64,000 nt of DNA. It comes from Cryptomeria japonica. Lineage: Eukaryota; Streptophyta; Pinopsida; Cupressales; Cupressaceae. The first letter of the stretch is position 1; each line of letters opens with the position of its first letter. The notes below the pieces were generated by a model that was not told the DNA's origin, searched no databases, and saw only the letters and a list, made by a program, of their open reading frames with translations. The translations under genes and the position numbers were made by a program. The stretch lies in NCBI RefSeq assembly GCF_030272615.1, contig NC_081413.1, positions 21,268,501-21,332,500 of the forward strand. Direction: 5' to 3'. Of this stretch, positions 35,113 through 46,882 are shown piece by piece.

Positions 35113-36533
35113 TGATGAAAGAATAAGGATTGGGTCAACTACTGAGAGGGGGGAAGTGAATCAGTAGATAGAAAAACTAATAGACTTTTACCTTAGAAAC
35201 AACCTCTTAAAGTAAACTTTGAAAATGACAAGTTAAACCAGTAAACTATAAATGCAATATCTTTGTCAGAATAAACTATCAAGATAAAGCAGTTGACTAT
35301 TACAATAGATAATAGTAAACAACTTGAAACTCACAAACATCCAAATACTTTTTCTCAACATAAGTAAAACCTTATTTTAGATCATTACCGGTTATCATAA
35401 CTTATGAAAGTGGATTAAGTAGTTAAGAAATTCAACCATAGAAACATAACCACAAAAACTTTCACCACTTGACACTATATTTTTGACATGGAAACCCAAA
35501 TGGGAAAAATCATAGTGAGATGAGACCCACAAGATAACTATCTCAACTCTTCTGAAGTTTGCCCTATTAAGAGCCAAGCCTATTAAAGCTTTTACAAAAA
35601 GTCATGTTAAGAACAGATCTTGTTAGGGACCACCTGGTTAAGGGATTGAATGTAATGCCTTGTTAGAAGCAATACCCTATGAGGGGTAACCTTGGTAAAG
35701 AATTTAAAATCCAAGCTAATTAACCACCTGGTTAGAGGATTTGAATAACACAAGTCTTGTTAGAGCTTACACGGTTAGTGGATTTTACTACTGTAATTGT
35801 TAGAAAACAACAAGAGTTTTCTGATCTGGTAGAATAGCACTAGACTTGCTTGTTCAGATTATTTTCATGCTCTTATCTTCTTTTACACAATTTGTAGATA
35901 CATCATCCAGTTGGACAACCACACACTCAATTCAACTTTTCCAACTCTCTAAACAAAACAACTCATAGACCTTATAAATAAATCAATTAGGTTGGTAATG
36001 CAACAAAAAGATAACTCTCTCATAGAGATTACAAACAAGTCAATTTAGGTATGACCATTGGATTACATAACAATCTTTGCACATCATTCAAGAAAGCCTC
36101 GACCCTCCTTGATCACCGCTTCATCGAGCTCAGTAACTCATCTTGCAATTTGCATTACATGCAATATACTTTCTCATTCCCAAGATAAAAACATTAAATC
36201 AACACACCAAAAACACTTTGAAACTCTTCCTCATTCAAGATGCAAACATGTCATTAATCATTATCGCTCATCATCAGATCATAAACCAATATAACTCATT
36301 CACCAAACTTAATCGGTTAGGGTTTATCAAAACAACAGGTTGGGTTTACCAGTTCAACTCTCCAATACTGATCAATACCGGTTCACTCCACAAACTTACC
36401 TACTGGTTATAGTTCCCTTCACTAGCTCTTGCTACGGGTTATAAAACAACATTATAACAATAACATTGCCGGTTAATTGAAATCAATGACAACATAACAA
36501 ATCATTAATGCAATCTTCATGCAAATTCCAACA
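35113..36533 (-). repeat. 3' LTR of E10
   Basis: The minus strand starts TGTTGGAATTTGC at 36533, right after the purine tract. The other end is placed near 35113 from the CTGAGAGGGGGG block and a TG dinucleotide; it could be a few bases off. About 1.42 kb. Confidence 0.68.
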
Positions 36534-36546
36534 ATCTCCCCCTTTG
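36534..36546 (-). promoter_or_regulatory. Polypurine tract of E10
   Basis: The minus strand reads AAAGGGGGAGAT before TGTTGG, the standard plant Copia arrangement. Confidence 0.8.
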
Positions 36547-36869
36547 GCATTGACGGAAATACAAATATCAATACCATTGATTGCTGTGATTATGAATAGG
36601 AATCTTGGTTTATATTTTACCATGTACTCTCCTTGTCTTCAGCTAGCCTCCAACTATAGATCTATCTTCTATATGTCAATCATACAATTTCTTCACCTAC
36701 AACAATGAAATAGTTCGTCTCCCCCTTTGACAACAATGCCAAATTGAAAGTAAAAAATGCAATGTCAAACTTGTTGATCAACATCAACAACCTGCAACTT
36801 GATGCTCCCCCTTTGGAATAACTCCACTTTTGCACCAATCCTGCTATAAAATTCTACAAGTAGCTATGG

Positions 36870-38600
36870 GACTGATTTAATCTACATCATTCTCAATTGA
36901 CCTCATGAAGGGGTACAACCCCTAGCTAACTTCTAAGATATGAAAAAGTAGTCTTAGGCAGAGGTTTAATAAAGATATCTGCAAGCTTCTCCTTGGTAGA
37001 AACATGCTCCAAGATCACATCTTTACTCTTCACTTTTTCCCTCAATAAAGGATACTTCAATTCAATGTGCTTGGTTCATGTGTGATAAACATGGTTCTTT
37101 GAAATATTTATGGCTCTAGTATTTTCACATAAGATCTTTATAGGTTTTGTAAACTTCATCTTCAAACCTTCCAAAATGTGCCTGATCCAGATAGCCTGGG
37201 TACAATTCATAAAAGCAGGAACGTACTTAGCTTCAGCAGTAGACTGTGAAATGCAACTCTGCTTCTTGCTACTCCATGAAACAAGTCTTCCTCCCAGAAA
37301 GAATTCTCCACCGATTGTACTTTTCCAATCATCAACATTACCTGCCTAATTTATATCTCTATACACCTTCAAGTCAAAGTTTCCTTCACATGGATACCAT
37401 AATCCATAGTCAACAATACCTTTCAAATATCTAAATATCTTCTTGGTTTCTATCAAATGTGTTTGCTTAGGATTCTTGTGAAATATAGCAAGTAGACCAA
37501 CTGCATGAGCTATATGTGGTCTAATGTGAACAACATAGTGCAATTTTCCAATCATTGACCTATACTCTTTTCCATCAATAGATGTGGCATCATCTTCTTT
37601 AGACAACTTACAACTTGTAACCATCGGTGTCCCAACTAGTTTACAGTCACTCATACCAAATGTCTTTAATACCTCTTTCACATACTTAGACTGTGTAATG
37701 AAAATACCACTCTTCATTTGCTATATTTGCAAACCTATGAAATTTTTTTATCTCTCCCACTAGAGACATTTCAAACTCACTTTTCATTTCATTTGTAAAG
37801 TCATTACTCATGTCATCATTTCCTCCAAATATGATATCATCCAAAAAAACTTCACTAACTAGTATCTTATCTCCTTCAGATTTGAGATATATGTTGCGAT
37901 CTTCACTAGTTCTCTAAAAATCTATCTTCATCAGGTGTGAATGAAGCATTTCATATCATGCTCTTAGTGCTTGCTTTCATCCATATAGTGCATTGTACAA
38001 CTTACATACCATGTCTTTTTTGTCAGTTAAGGAATAACCATCTGGTTGCTCAATGTATACATCTTCTTCCAATATTCCATTCAAAATTGTAGACTTCACA
38101 TCCATTTGATATACTTTGAATCCCTTATGACCTGCAAAATACAGTAAAGTTCTGACACCTTCCAGTCTAGGAACTAGTGAAAAATTCTCACCATAATCTT
38201 CTCCTTCTTCTTGTACATAACCTTTGCAGACCAATATAGCTTTGTTTTGGACTACTACAACATTTTAATTCAGCTTATTCCTGAAAACCCACTTAGTACC
38301 TATCACATTTTTATTCACCAGTCAAGGTACTAGGGTCCATTTATTGTTCTCCTTAATTTGATCAAACTCCTCCTCCATAGCTTTGACCCAATGGTCATAT
38401 CCAAATGCTTCCTTAGCAGTTCTAGGCTTAATAGTGGAGATCATGCAAGAATTATCTCTAATTCTTCTTCTGGTTAATACCCTAGCATCCTTATCTCCAA
38501 TAATCTGGTCAATATTGTGATTGAGTCTTACATACTTAGAATAAGATGATCATTTTATGTAGGTTCATCTTCTTCATTATCATCATCTTCTTCTGAGTCT
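36870..38600 (-). pseudogene. E10 reverse transcriptase and RNase H remnant
   Basis: The best frames are 38234-37977 (MVCKGYVQEEGEDYGENFSL, YQMDVKSTILNGILEEDVYI) for RT and 37717-37346 for the RT/RNase H junction (YVKEVLKTFGM, GKLHYVVHIRPHIAHAVG, IFRYLKGIVDYGLWY). Downstream, RNase H motifs are broken by stops: SWSSKKQ, STAEAKY, TKHIELKYPLLRE and LADIFIKPLP at about 37340-36950. The segment that should hold YVDD, around 37900-37760, is interrupted. Stops are frequent, so the copy is inactive. Copia assignment is secure from domain order and motifs. Confidence 0.8.
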
Positions 38601-39697
38601 ACCTATTCCAGTTGAACTGGTACATCAACATTTACTTTACCAGTTTCAGGTTTCACAGATTTTGGTTCCAAAAAAAAAATGCAAGGATCTTGATCCTTTT
38701 TCTCTAGTTTCCCCTGACACTTCAGGATACTCATCCACTCAAATATCAACACTCTCAATGATTCTCTGTGTCTAGTTGTTGTAGCATTTGTAGGCATTAC
38801 TCTTGGTGGAATAACCAAGAAAAATTACCTTAATCACTTTTAGCCTCAAACTTACTAATACAATCACCTCTCTTAATAAAACATTTGTACCAAATATCTT
38901 GAAATAACCAACATTAGGTGATCTACCATACTAGTATTCATAAGGAGTCTTATCTTTACCACTTTTTACCAAAATCCTATTCATTGTGTAGATAGTTATG
39001 TTGATAGCTTTTCTCCAGAAGGTTTTTTCTAAACCTCCTTGTATCAACATCATCCTAGTAGCTTCAACAACTGACTGGTTGTTCCTCTCTGCAATACCAT
39101 TCTGTTGTGGTGTCCTCTATGCAGAAAATTATCATTTGATACCATTAAGCTAAGGCCCTAAATTCCTTGAATTTACCAAATGCTTCTATTTTATCCTTCA
39201 AGAATGTGACCCACATCATCCTTGAGCAATCATCAGTGAAGATAATAAAATATCTTTTACCTTGAATACGTTTAGTCCTTATTGGTCCACAGAGGTCTAT
39301 ATGAACCAAATCTAACAGATGTTCGGCTTAAAAGACTTGCTCTTAAAAGTTGACGATGCCATCTTTCCCAATAGACATTTCTTACATAGAGCACTAACCA
39401 GTTTTTCCAACTAAGGCAAACCTCCCATTGTCTTGGACTTACTCACTTTAACAATGTTATCAAATTTTAAATGACTAAATCGCCTATGCCAACACCAACA
39501 ATCATCCATTTTAGCAATTAAATAGTTGTTGACTTTAGGATTAAGGTGAAACATGTTACCTTTAGTCTACTTCCCAATTGCAATCAGTTCACCTTTTCTC
39601 CACAAATTTTGCACATAGCATTCTTAAACTCCAATGGGTATCCTCTATCATTAAGTTGAGTAACACTCAAAATATTGTGCTTTAGACCTTCAACCCA
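38601..39697 (-). pseudogene. E10 integrase remnant
   Basis: Read in several frames: HNILSVTQLNDRGY near 39670-39620, a decayed core with LWTNKD near 39280, and the C-terminal part near 39080-38800 (TRMMLIQGGLEKTFWRKAINI, MNRILVKSGKDKTPYEYWYG, VIFLGYSTKSNAYKCYN). The stretch 38818-38603 is the acidic, Pro-rich spacer before RT. No single frame exceeds 100 codons. It follows the protease directly, as in other Copia elements. Confidence 0.65.
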
Positions 39698-39943
39698 CTA
39701 GACATCATCTGCACTGCTCTTCCCATTAAAAGAAATAGTTCCCTTACCTTTAACCATGCAAGGTGAGTCATTACAAAATCTTACATCTCCACCATCAAAT
39801 TCCTTCAAAGAAAGAAATTTGCTTCGGTCATGGGTCATGTGATGTGAGCAACCACTATCAATAATCCAATCATCAGAATTGTCCATGCGAGAAACTAAAG
39901 CTTTCTGATTGGATGTCTCCTCTTTAATGGCTACTGTAGACAC
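39698..39943 (-). pseudogene. E10 protease segment
   Basis: Copia protease core: WIIDSGCSHHMTHDRSKFL with the catalytic Asp-Ser-Gly intact, followed by RFCNDSPCMVKGKGTISFN. The open frame begins at 39943, nine bases inside E11, so its first codons are borrowed from the E11 LTR and the true upstream Gag part has been displaced by that insertion. Confidence 0.8.
39930..39934. repeat. Presumed left target duplication of E11 (GCTAC)
   Basis: The five bases before the TGTAGACACC terminus. The matching copy would be beyond the right edge, so it is a prediction. Confidence 0.4.
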
Positions 39944-40732
39944 CTAAAATTGTCCTATCTAATTAAATAAATATTTTAATTTATTTAATTATTTAAGCCT
40001 AATTCTTTTATTAATTAAATAAATCTTTATTTATTTAACTAATTCATTTATCCTCTTCTAGCCTTATTTCTAATTTAAATAAATACATTTATTTATTTAA
40101 ATTATCCTTTTCCTAAATTAAATAAATACTCTTATTTATTTAATCGATCCAACTTCTTCTATTAATTAAATGAATCTTTATTTATTTAATTAACTCATTA
40201 ACCTTTTCCACCCATGACACGTCATTCATCTCTTAATTCCTACACTACCTACCCTATTATTATTTTCTTATTTTCTTTACCTACCCTCTAATCATAGCCG
40301 ACCACTTATCTTTTACACCTCTCAATCTTATCCCTCCATTTCTTATAGTGTCTTCTATATAAGGAGATGCTTCCTTCATTATCAACCCTAATCATTGAAT
40401 CATTCTAATCAGCTAATCGATCTTTGAAGCATTCTAGCATTCGAACTTTCATATGCGATCAAGCCTACTTACAACCACATTTCCGTTCTTTGTTGAGCTC
40501 TTGTGCACACAAAATTTGAGAGCAAATATATCAAGCAAGATCAATGGAGATAGGAAGAATGGAGATTCAAACCCTATTGGACATGTGATGGTATAATCTT
40601 TGTGATTTCATTTGATTTGCATTGTCCTAGGTAATCTTCATATGTTATGGTGGATTTTTGTTGTTGTTAGGCTACGGTTTTGTGGTTGAATTCATTTAGT
40701 CTTTCAACATTGTTGTTTCCATTTTCACCATA
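39935..40732 (+). repeat. 5' LTR of E11
   Basis: Starts TGTAGACACCTAAAA, shared with the E9 LTR. It has AATTAAATAAAT-rich tracts, a TATA box TATATAAGG at 40356-40364, and ends at CACCATA, which aligns with the CACCACA end of E9. The 3' border is inferred from that alignment. Confidence 0.65.
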
Positions 40733-40739
40733 AAAATTT

Positions 40740-40758
40740 TGGCATGCCTAATGGGACA
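40740..40758 (+). promoter_or_regulatory. Candidate primer binding site of E11
   Basis: TGGCATGCCTAATGGGACA, seven bases after the inferred LTR end. I cannot assign the tRNA. Confidence 0.4.
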
Positions 40759-40887
40759 TGGATTTTTGTTAGATCTGTGTTTTTTGCAGGTTTTTCTAAC
40801 CCTATATTGTTGTTTTGTAAAACAATTTGGAGAATAACCTTGTGCAGCTAGGGTTTTGGACACAAAATCAAGATCATGGAGAGATTT

Positions 40888-41790
40888 GATCCGATCTCAC
40901 AAATGGTTTGGAATTTTTGCACCAATTTTTGTATGGAGGTTGAAGACAACATAAAGAGCTCTCAATCCAAAATTCAGAATTTGTGAAGAAAATTTGCATT
41001 TTCCATGAATAATTAATGAATTTTCACAAAAAATTAAGTTAGAGAGAAAATGAGAGATTTTTTTGGATTTTCTTACATTTTTTGAAATATCTCAAAATTA
41101 TACACAAGATCTGTTTTTTGTGATTTTAATTTTGATGTAAAATATTTCCTTAAAAATCAGATCTTTAAAAATTAGGGTTTTTCATTATTTTGATCAGATC
41201 TCACAAACTGGTTTGAATTTTGACATCAAATATTTTTTGCAGGTCAAGAACAGTATCAGACATTCTCAATAAAAAATTTAGAGTTTTTGGATCATATGTA
41301 AATTTTTATGAATTGTTTATGCATTTTCATGAAAAATTAATTTTGAGAGAAAATTAGTGAATGTTTCGGATTTTCTTATATTTTTGGAAATCTCTCATAA
41401 TTATACACAAGATGTATTCTTTGTGATTTTAATTTGGATGCAAAATATTTCCTAAAAAATTGGATATTTAAAATTTAGGGTTTTGAATTATTTTGATCAT
41501 ATCGCACAAATTGCCTAGAATTTTTGTAGATATTTTTTTATGCAGGTTTGGAAGGCTATCAGGAGTGTCTAGTAAAAATTTCATATTTTTTGGATCAATG
41601 GTGAATTTTATATGAATTTTTATGATTTTTAATAAAAAATTAATTTTTGAAGCAAAGTAGCAAATATTTTGAATTTTCTTACATTTCTAGAAATTTATTG
41701 AAATTTTACAGGTGGTCTTTTTTTTACGATTTAAAATAACTCATGGAATAATCAAGTCTTTGAATCTATGAAAAAAACGTATTGTCGAAG
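40888..41790 (+). repeat. Three tandem ~303-bp repeats in the E11 leader
   Basis: Each unit opens with GATC(C/A)GATCTCACAAA or a variant; starts are 40888, 41192 and 41495. Units share blocks such as ACACAAGAT, TTTGTGATTTTAATTT and AAAATATTTCCT. The third is more diverged toward its end. Confidence 0.8.
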
Positions 41791-43365
41791 GCCCCTTTTC
41801 ACAAAGTCTTTTAGATCTAAAATTTACCTAACTTGTGCACGTGCAGGAGGGATATTATTGCAAAACTACTAAGAAATCTTTGTTGCAGAATTTTTGGCAA
41901 GGTTTTTTAATCTTTATTGTGTGCCTTGTTTTCATAGATTACCAAACACTTCAATTGGTGCACTAAAATTGAACCAATGTCTTTTGTGTCTTGAGCAATA
42001 GGCTCTTTTTGTTTAATCTCTAGAGAGCCTGTCTCCCCGTGTGGTCATTAGGAACACTAGTGAGGAGAGGACGACCCAAGTGGTAGCAAGGAAAAAACAA
42101 CCTCTTCTGAACCACTATAAATAATTGTATCCATGGTGAAAGTCATGGGTAACGTGTGCTGATTATTTCATACTGACACTATGTCTCCCTATAAACCCAT
42201 TCGATCAAATTTATTTGATCATTTGTAGGGAGTAACCCCTATTGGCTGGGAGCCTTCTGTATTTACAAATTTGAAAGTGTCGCATGTATGGCCACACGAG
42301 CAGATGCCCTTACTAGCACCTTTTTGTTTTAGAAAGCCAAAATCCTTCTAGTTGTTGGGGCAGGAGGTCGGACCTCTGGAGTGGCCCACACACATACAGT
42401 TCTTAGTAGAGATACAAAGTTCACCACAGGGAGTTTTTGTGGGGACTGATGCTTGGCTTCCCTGGAGAATTGAGTGCCGAGGGTGGAGCTAGTGGGGTCA
42501 ACCATCTAAGTTTCTACTCTGAATAGTGTAGCTTCAGGGGAAACCCCATGTGGGATCAACGACTATTGTCCTAACCAACCATAAGACTTGTGCTTGTCTT
42601 CTTTTAAACATTCAAATATTCAAGATCAAACATCAAAACATTGTGTCTTTTGTGTCTTCAAGTGTATACAAAATATAACATCAAACAACACACTTTCTTT
42701 TGAGTCATTTTGAGTCTAAACACTTGCAAACATTGAGTCCTTATCAACATTGTGTCATCTTGTCATGAAAAACAATAAAAAAATTCCTGATTTGGTCACA
42801 ACAAACAACTTCACTAATTGAAAAAATTTACAGTCCAACAAACAAGAGCAATTAGTTTTAGAATTCTTGAGCTTCCTAAGTTATTTCTCTAGATTTTCAT
42901 CTAGCATTCAACATACCTTTGGGTCTCACGAAGTTCATCATTTCTTTACACCTTGCATTACATTCACATTTGTCTAAACTTGAGTCAAGAGGTTACTTGC
43001 TTGTCCTCATCTTGCTTTGTCAACACACTACATACAACAACATTTTTCTAAGTGGTCCCTCATCAAGGTCTATCACCTTTGGGTTTTATTTGGTCTTACT
43101 TAGAGTCAAGGTCAACTTACCTCATCAAGAGAAACTATCATCTCTTTGGAAGCCACACCTACTCTACTACATACATACTTGGCCTTACACTTTGGACATT
43201 GCAAGTAAACCTCGGATTCATTTACATTCCATCCAACTCTTGGTCTTCCATACTCTTTTCCATTTTCATCCAGTCTCTCACATCTTGGTCAATACCTAGT
43301 TCATGGTTGAAACCCATTCCTAAAAATCTAGGAGAGAAGCTAAAGAGGCTCAAGAATCCACAAAC
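41791..43365 (+). other. Rest of the E11 5' leader
   Basis: No recognisable protein. It contains CATTAGGAACACTAG and a GGTGGAGCTAGTGGGG-type stretch, then a C/T-rich segment with a 126-codon frame (42919-43299) that has no motif and overlaps another frame. Long leaders upstream of gag are usual in Tat-lineage elements. Confidence 0.55.
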
Positions 43366-44363
43366 ATGAGTGCCTATGAGTGTGAAAATGATGTCTTTTT
43401 TAATTCTGATCATACCACATTACCTGACATGGATGCCTATAGAAACATTCTAAATGTTGAGAACATGGAAACTACAAACAACAATGATACACACAATGAC
43501 AATATGGACAACTTTTCTATACATTCAGCAGAAGTGGAAGACTCCATTATGGATCTCCATTTCAATCAATTGGTTGAGGAAATAATGAGGAGAGATAGAC
43601 AATATTTCTTAAAAGTGATGGCACAAAGTGGAGCCAAGATCCCTCGTGATTTTGACATATCTCAAATAATGGAAAATCAACCTTTGCAACAACCTCACCT
43701 CAACATGGATCAAAGGAGGTCTAATAATGGAGGCAATAGAGGACCACATCTTGTGCCTAAATCACCATCATCTTTGTTTCAAAAACTTGAGGTCCCACAT
43801 ACACATGGTCAAGCATATGATACTCACCTTCGTAGACCATTATGGAAGTCTTATGTAGAAAAATATACTCAATCACATACCAATTCTATGGACCAACCAT
43901 CAAAGCAATTGGATATCCAAAGGCATGCTCAAAATTTGGATGCAAGGAAACCTCGCATCAAATTTGGGGGAAACACATTAGAACAAACTCATGACATGCT
44001 TGTAGAGTATGGTATACATGCACAAAATAGATATTCCATTCCTCATCATGACTCTATACCAAGTGGTCCTTATACACAACATCATTATAGACCTCCTCCA
44101 TATGAACATGAGTATGATCAGTATCATCCATATATGCAATATTCTCCTCCTCCACCCAGTGCCTTAGGCATGGGGTATGGTCCAAGAAGTTAGTCTCCAC
44201 CTAAGAACAATTTGGAACAACAAATTAAGGACTTACAAAAGAAAATGGAGGACATTAATACACCGAAGCCATCTTATACAATGAGAGATATATGTCCTTA
44301 TCCATTTGACAAAAGCATTCCAATGCCTCCATTTCCTACACACATTGTGACACCTAAGTTTTT
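43366..44363 (+). pseudogene. E11 Gag, N-terminal part up to the E12 insertion
   Basis: 275 open codons from the ATG at 43366 to a TAG at 44191, then further in-frame sequence to the insertion. The N-terminus is acidic and Asn-rich; it has a conserved helix-like stretch, FNQLVEEIMRRDRQYFLKVM, and a His/Tyr/Pro-rich tail. After the stop come IKDLQKKMEDI and YPFDKSIPMPPFP and then TPKF, the start of the gypsy Gag core. The E12 insertion falls exactly after this point. E12's own Gag has the same layout (YPFDRNLYMPPFP, then TPKF). The junction differs by one T in a T run, so a small frameshift is also present. Confidence 0.75.
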
Positions 44364-44368
44364 ATAAG
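44364..44368. repeat. Target-site duplication of E12, left copy (ATAAG)
   Basis: ATAAG directly before TGATGCTCTG, repeated exactly at 62774-62778. Confidence 0.92.
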
Positions 44369-45750
44369 TGATGCTCTGCAAAATGGACAAGGTTAGCAAA
44401 TGACAAAACACAAGACACAAGAAATCGTTAGTGTTAGTTAACCAAAAGCTAATCTAAATAGGCATATCAAAAGAGACACTAAGATCATGCTAATATGTCT
44501 AACAAATGAAATAAAGATAATAAAGCATCTCCAAATGCCTCTTAGCATGCTCTTAGCTCTTTCTCTCTTGTTCCCCTCCTCTCCAAGTTCCAAAATAGTG
44601 TAGCTCTCAGTAGCTTTTTGCACTATGGATGCTTATGGAGGATTGAGATTTAAGTATTTGCTCCAAATGTAAAATGAAAAGATAAAATACTAGATGCTAT
44701 TAAAAATGATTGATTTTAACCAAAATAACAAGATATTAGTTTGCTATGCTAAATGCTCTCTAAAATGTTTATAAGTTAAATGCATACAAGTTTTCAGGAT
44801 CTGGATTGTGAAGAAATGGGCTCTATTTATAGGGAAAATGGAGCAATGAATGGTTGAGATTGAGAAATCTCAACAAGGGTAGGATTGAATGATTTTCAAT
44901 CCATGTGAGGGCTTTCAACCCAATTCTAGAATGACAAGTGTCAATGTGAGATAGGTTGAGAGGAGAGGGAATAAGCATTAAATGCTTGACATGACCTTGG
45001 GAGTTAAGGTCAAGGTTAGCTGAATGAATAAAATCTTTATTCAAAGAATAAAACTTTTATCCAATGGATAAACTCTTGTGCAAATGTAAAAAGGGATAAA
45101 CATGGTCAAAGCAATAAATGCTTGGGGAGACAAGTTTGAAATAATCATAAATGGTTATGTAAGAGCCATTAATGGTCATGTAAGAGCCATTAGTGGTTTC
45201 TGAAGACTTTAGAGGTTAAATTGTTGAACACATAAAGCATTAAATATTTTTCAAAGACTTTTGAAGTCTTTGAGAAGTGACTCCATTTTGCTTAGGAATG
45301 TGACAATAATTAAGGGATGGATTAGGCTAATTAGGAAGGGGGTAGAAGAATCTAGAAGGGGATTAGATTTGCAAGTGGATTTGGTGGGTGAGGGAAAATA
45401 AGATTTTTAATTAAAATAAAATTCATTTATTTCAATAAATGTGTGCAAGTTGCATTTGTAGGAAAATGCAAGTGGGGGGGGGATAATGATTTAAATAAAA
45501 ATTTAATTTAATTTATTTAAAAGAGGAATAGGGGGATTTAATTAAATAAATAGATTTTATTTATTTAATTGATTGTGAATTTGGTACAATGAATTAATTA
45601 AAATAAATTCAATAATTTACTTAATTAATAGGAGAATGTTTTGAAGATGAATTAATTAAATATTAATTTAATTCACTCCTGGCTAGTAGATTTTTTATCA
45701 AATAAATAGGACATTCATTTAATTAAAATGGACAGATTTATGTGACTACA
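44369..45750 (-). repeat. 3' LTR of E12
   Basis: 1382 bp. The plus strand begins TGATGCTCTGC and ends GTGACTACA. It keeps a minus-strand TATA box (TATAAATAG, 44823-44831). The apparent 61-codon minus frame inside is an LTR artefact found in both copies. Confidence 0.92.
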
Positions 45751-45764
45751 TTTGCCCCTCTTTG
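45751..45764 (-). promoter_or_regulatory. Polypurine tract of E12
   Basis: The minus strand reads CAAAGAGGGGCAAA directly before the TGTAGTCACA LTR start. Confidence 0.8.
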
Positions 45765-46882
45765 AGACGGTGCAGTTTATCGCGTCGTTTCAAAGAAAGA
45801 AAAAATGGTGTGAAGAAATGCCCCATAAAATATTAATTTAATGGGTGGTATGCCCCCTCGAGAGATGGGCTGAAATTTTTTGAAAAAATCAAGCGATCAC
45901 TCGAAAAAGAATGAAAATTGGCAGGGTGTTAGAAGAGAAGAAGCTAGCAATACTGGTGAAAAATAGAAGAAATCAGGGGAAAAAAAGAGAAATGGGAGGC
46001 TCAAGAAGTTTATGGGGACCACGACAGTGAGTGGGGGGGAAGTTATAGTGACGATGAAGGGTTTAAATGGGGTGAAAACAGGATCATTTGTGACCATGAC
46101 CAATGTGAAACCAGAGCTCTGATAGTGACATTTTGGAGGAACAAGTAGCAGTCAGGATGCCAGTACCGATTACAGAGCACTGATTTGAGCGAGTCCATCA
46201 GTTCCAGCGACCAGACGACTATGGACCAGTGGTACGCAAATTTGAAATTTGAATTTTTATGCATTTTTTATACGCTTTTTGTTGAGTCCAAGTTGAGTCA
46301 GAGCAATAGAATTGAAACTATGTTTTGGCGCTATTGCTTAATTAACTAGCGCTACTGTGCCGCAATGGCACTATTGTCTTGTTGTTTGAGTGCTGTTGAA
46401 ATGTTTTGGCTCTATTGCATGCATGTTTAGGCACTATTGATTAATAAGTGCTATTGAGTTCTTAATTGAGCGCTATTGTTCTTAATTAGCGCTATTGCGA
46501 GGTTGTTCTAGCGCGTTTGTAGTTTGAGCACTTTTGAATAGCTTATTGAGCACTTTTGTTAGGGGTTTAGTGCTATTGTTGATAAACTAGCGCTTTTGTT
46601 GGTAAAATAGTACTTTTGTTTTAGGATAAATAGATGCCCCAGTTTGTATGAATAAAATTTTCCCGATGCCAATGATGGATGGATGACGATGTGAAGTGGG
46701 AGTTGTTTTGAACCATAGTAGCCTGATGAGACTTAGGTCATTTCTTAGGATAAATGCTTGTTTGAAGTCTAGGTTGCCATGATTATGTACTTGTTGAGAC
46801 CCGAAGATACTTGATCAAAGTATCTGTTGATAGTCTTAGGTTTAAACTTAAGAAAGTTTGAAAACAAAACAACTGATGATGA
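45765..46882. other. E12 interior between the 3' LTR and the PMD gene, with a decamer array
   Basis: The first 500 bp resemble the matching part of E9. From about 46320 to 46620 some 15 variants of AGCGCTATTG are strewn at short irregular intervals (for example GAGCGCTATTG, TAGCGCTTTTG, GGCACTATTG). No protein frame. On the plus strand it lies just upstream of the PMD start, so it could include that gene's promoter. Confidence 0.7.

Larger units (their letters stand above)
35113..39934 (-). mobile_element. Copia retrotransposon (E10), 3' half, cut by E11
   Basis: Minus-strand order right to left: protease (39943-39698), integrase, RT, RNase H, purine tract, 3' LTR (36533-35113). Gag and the 5' LTR lie beyond E11, outside the window. 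The U5 block CTGAGAGGGGGG is shared with the E4 LTR, so E4 and E10 belong to related Copia families. The left border near 35113 is approximate. Confidence 0.78.

Noticed and set aside
42919-43369. Overlapping 126- and 105-codon frames before E11 gag
   Set aside because: They overlap in different phases, have no motif and end at the gag start. Treated as leader sequence.
44438-44623. 61-codon minus-strand frame with a hydrophobic stretch, also at 61459-61644
   Set aside because: It is duplicated only because both E12 LTRs contain it. Nothing suggests that it is translated.
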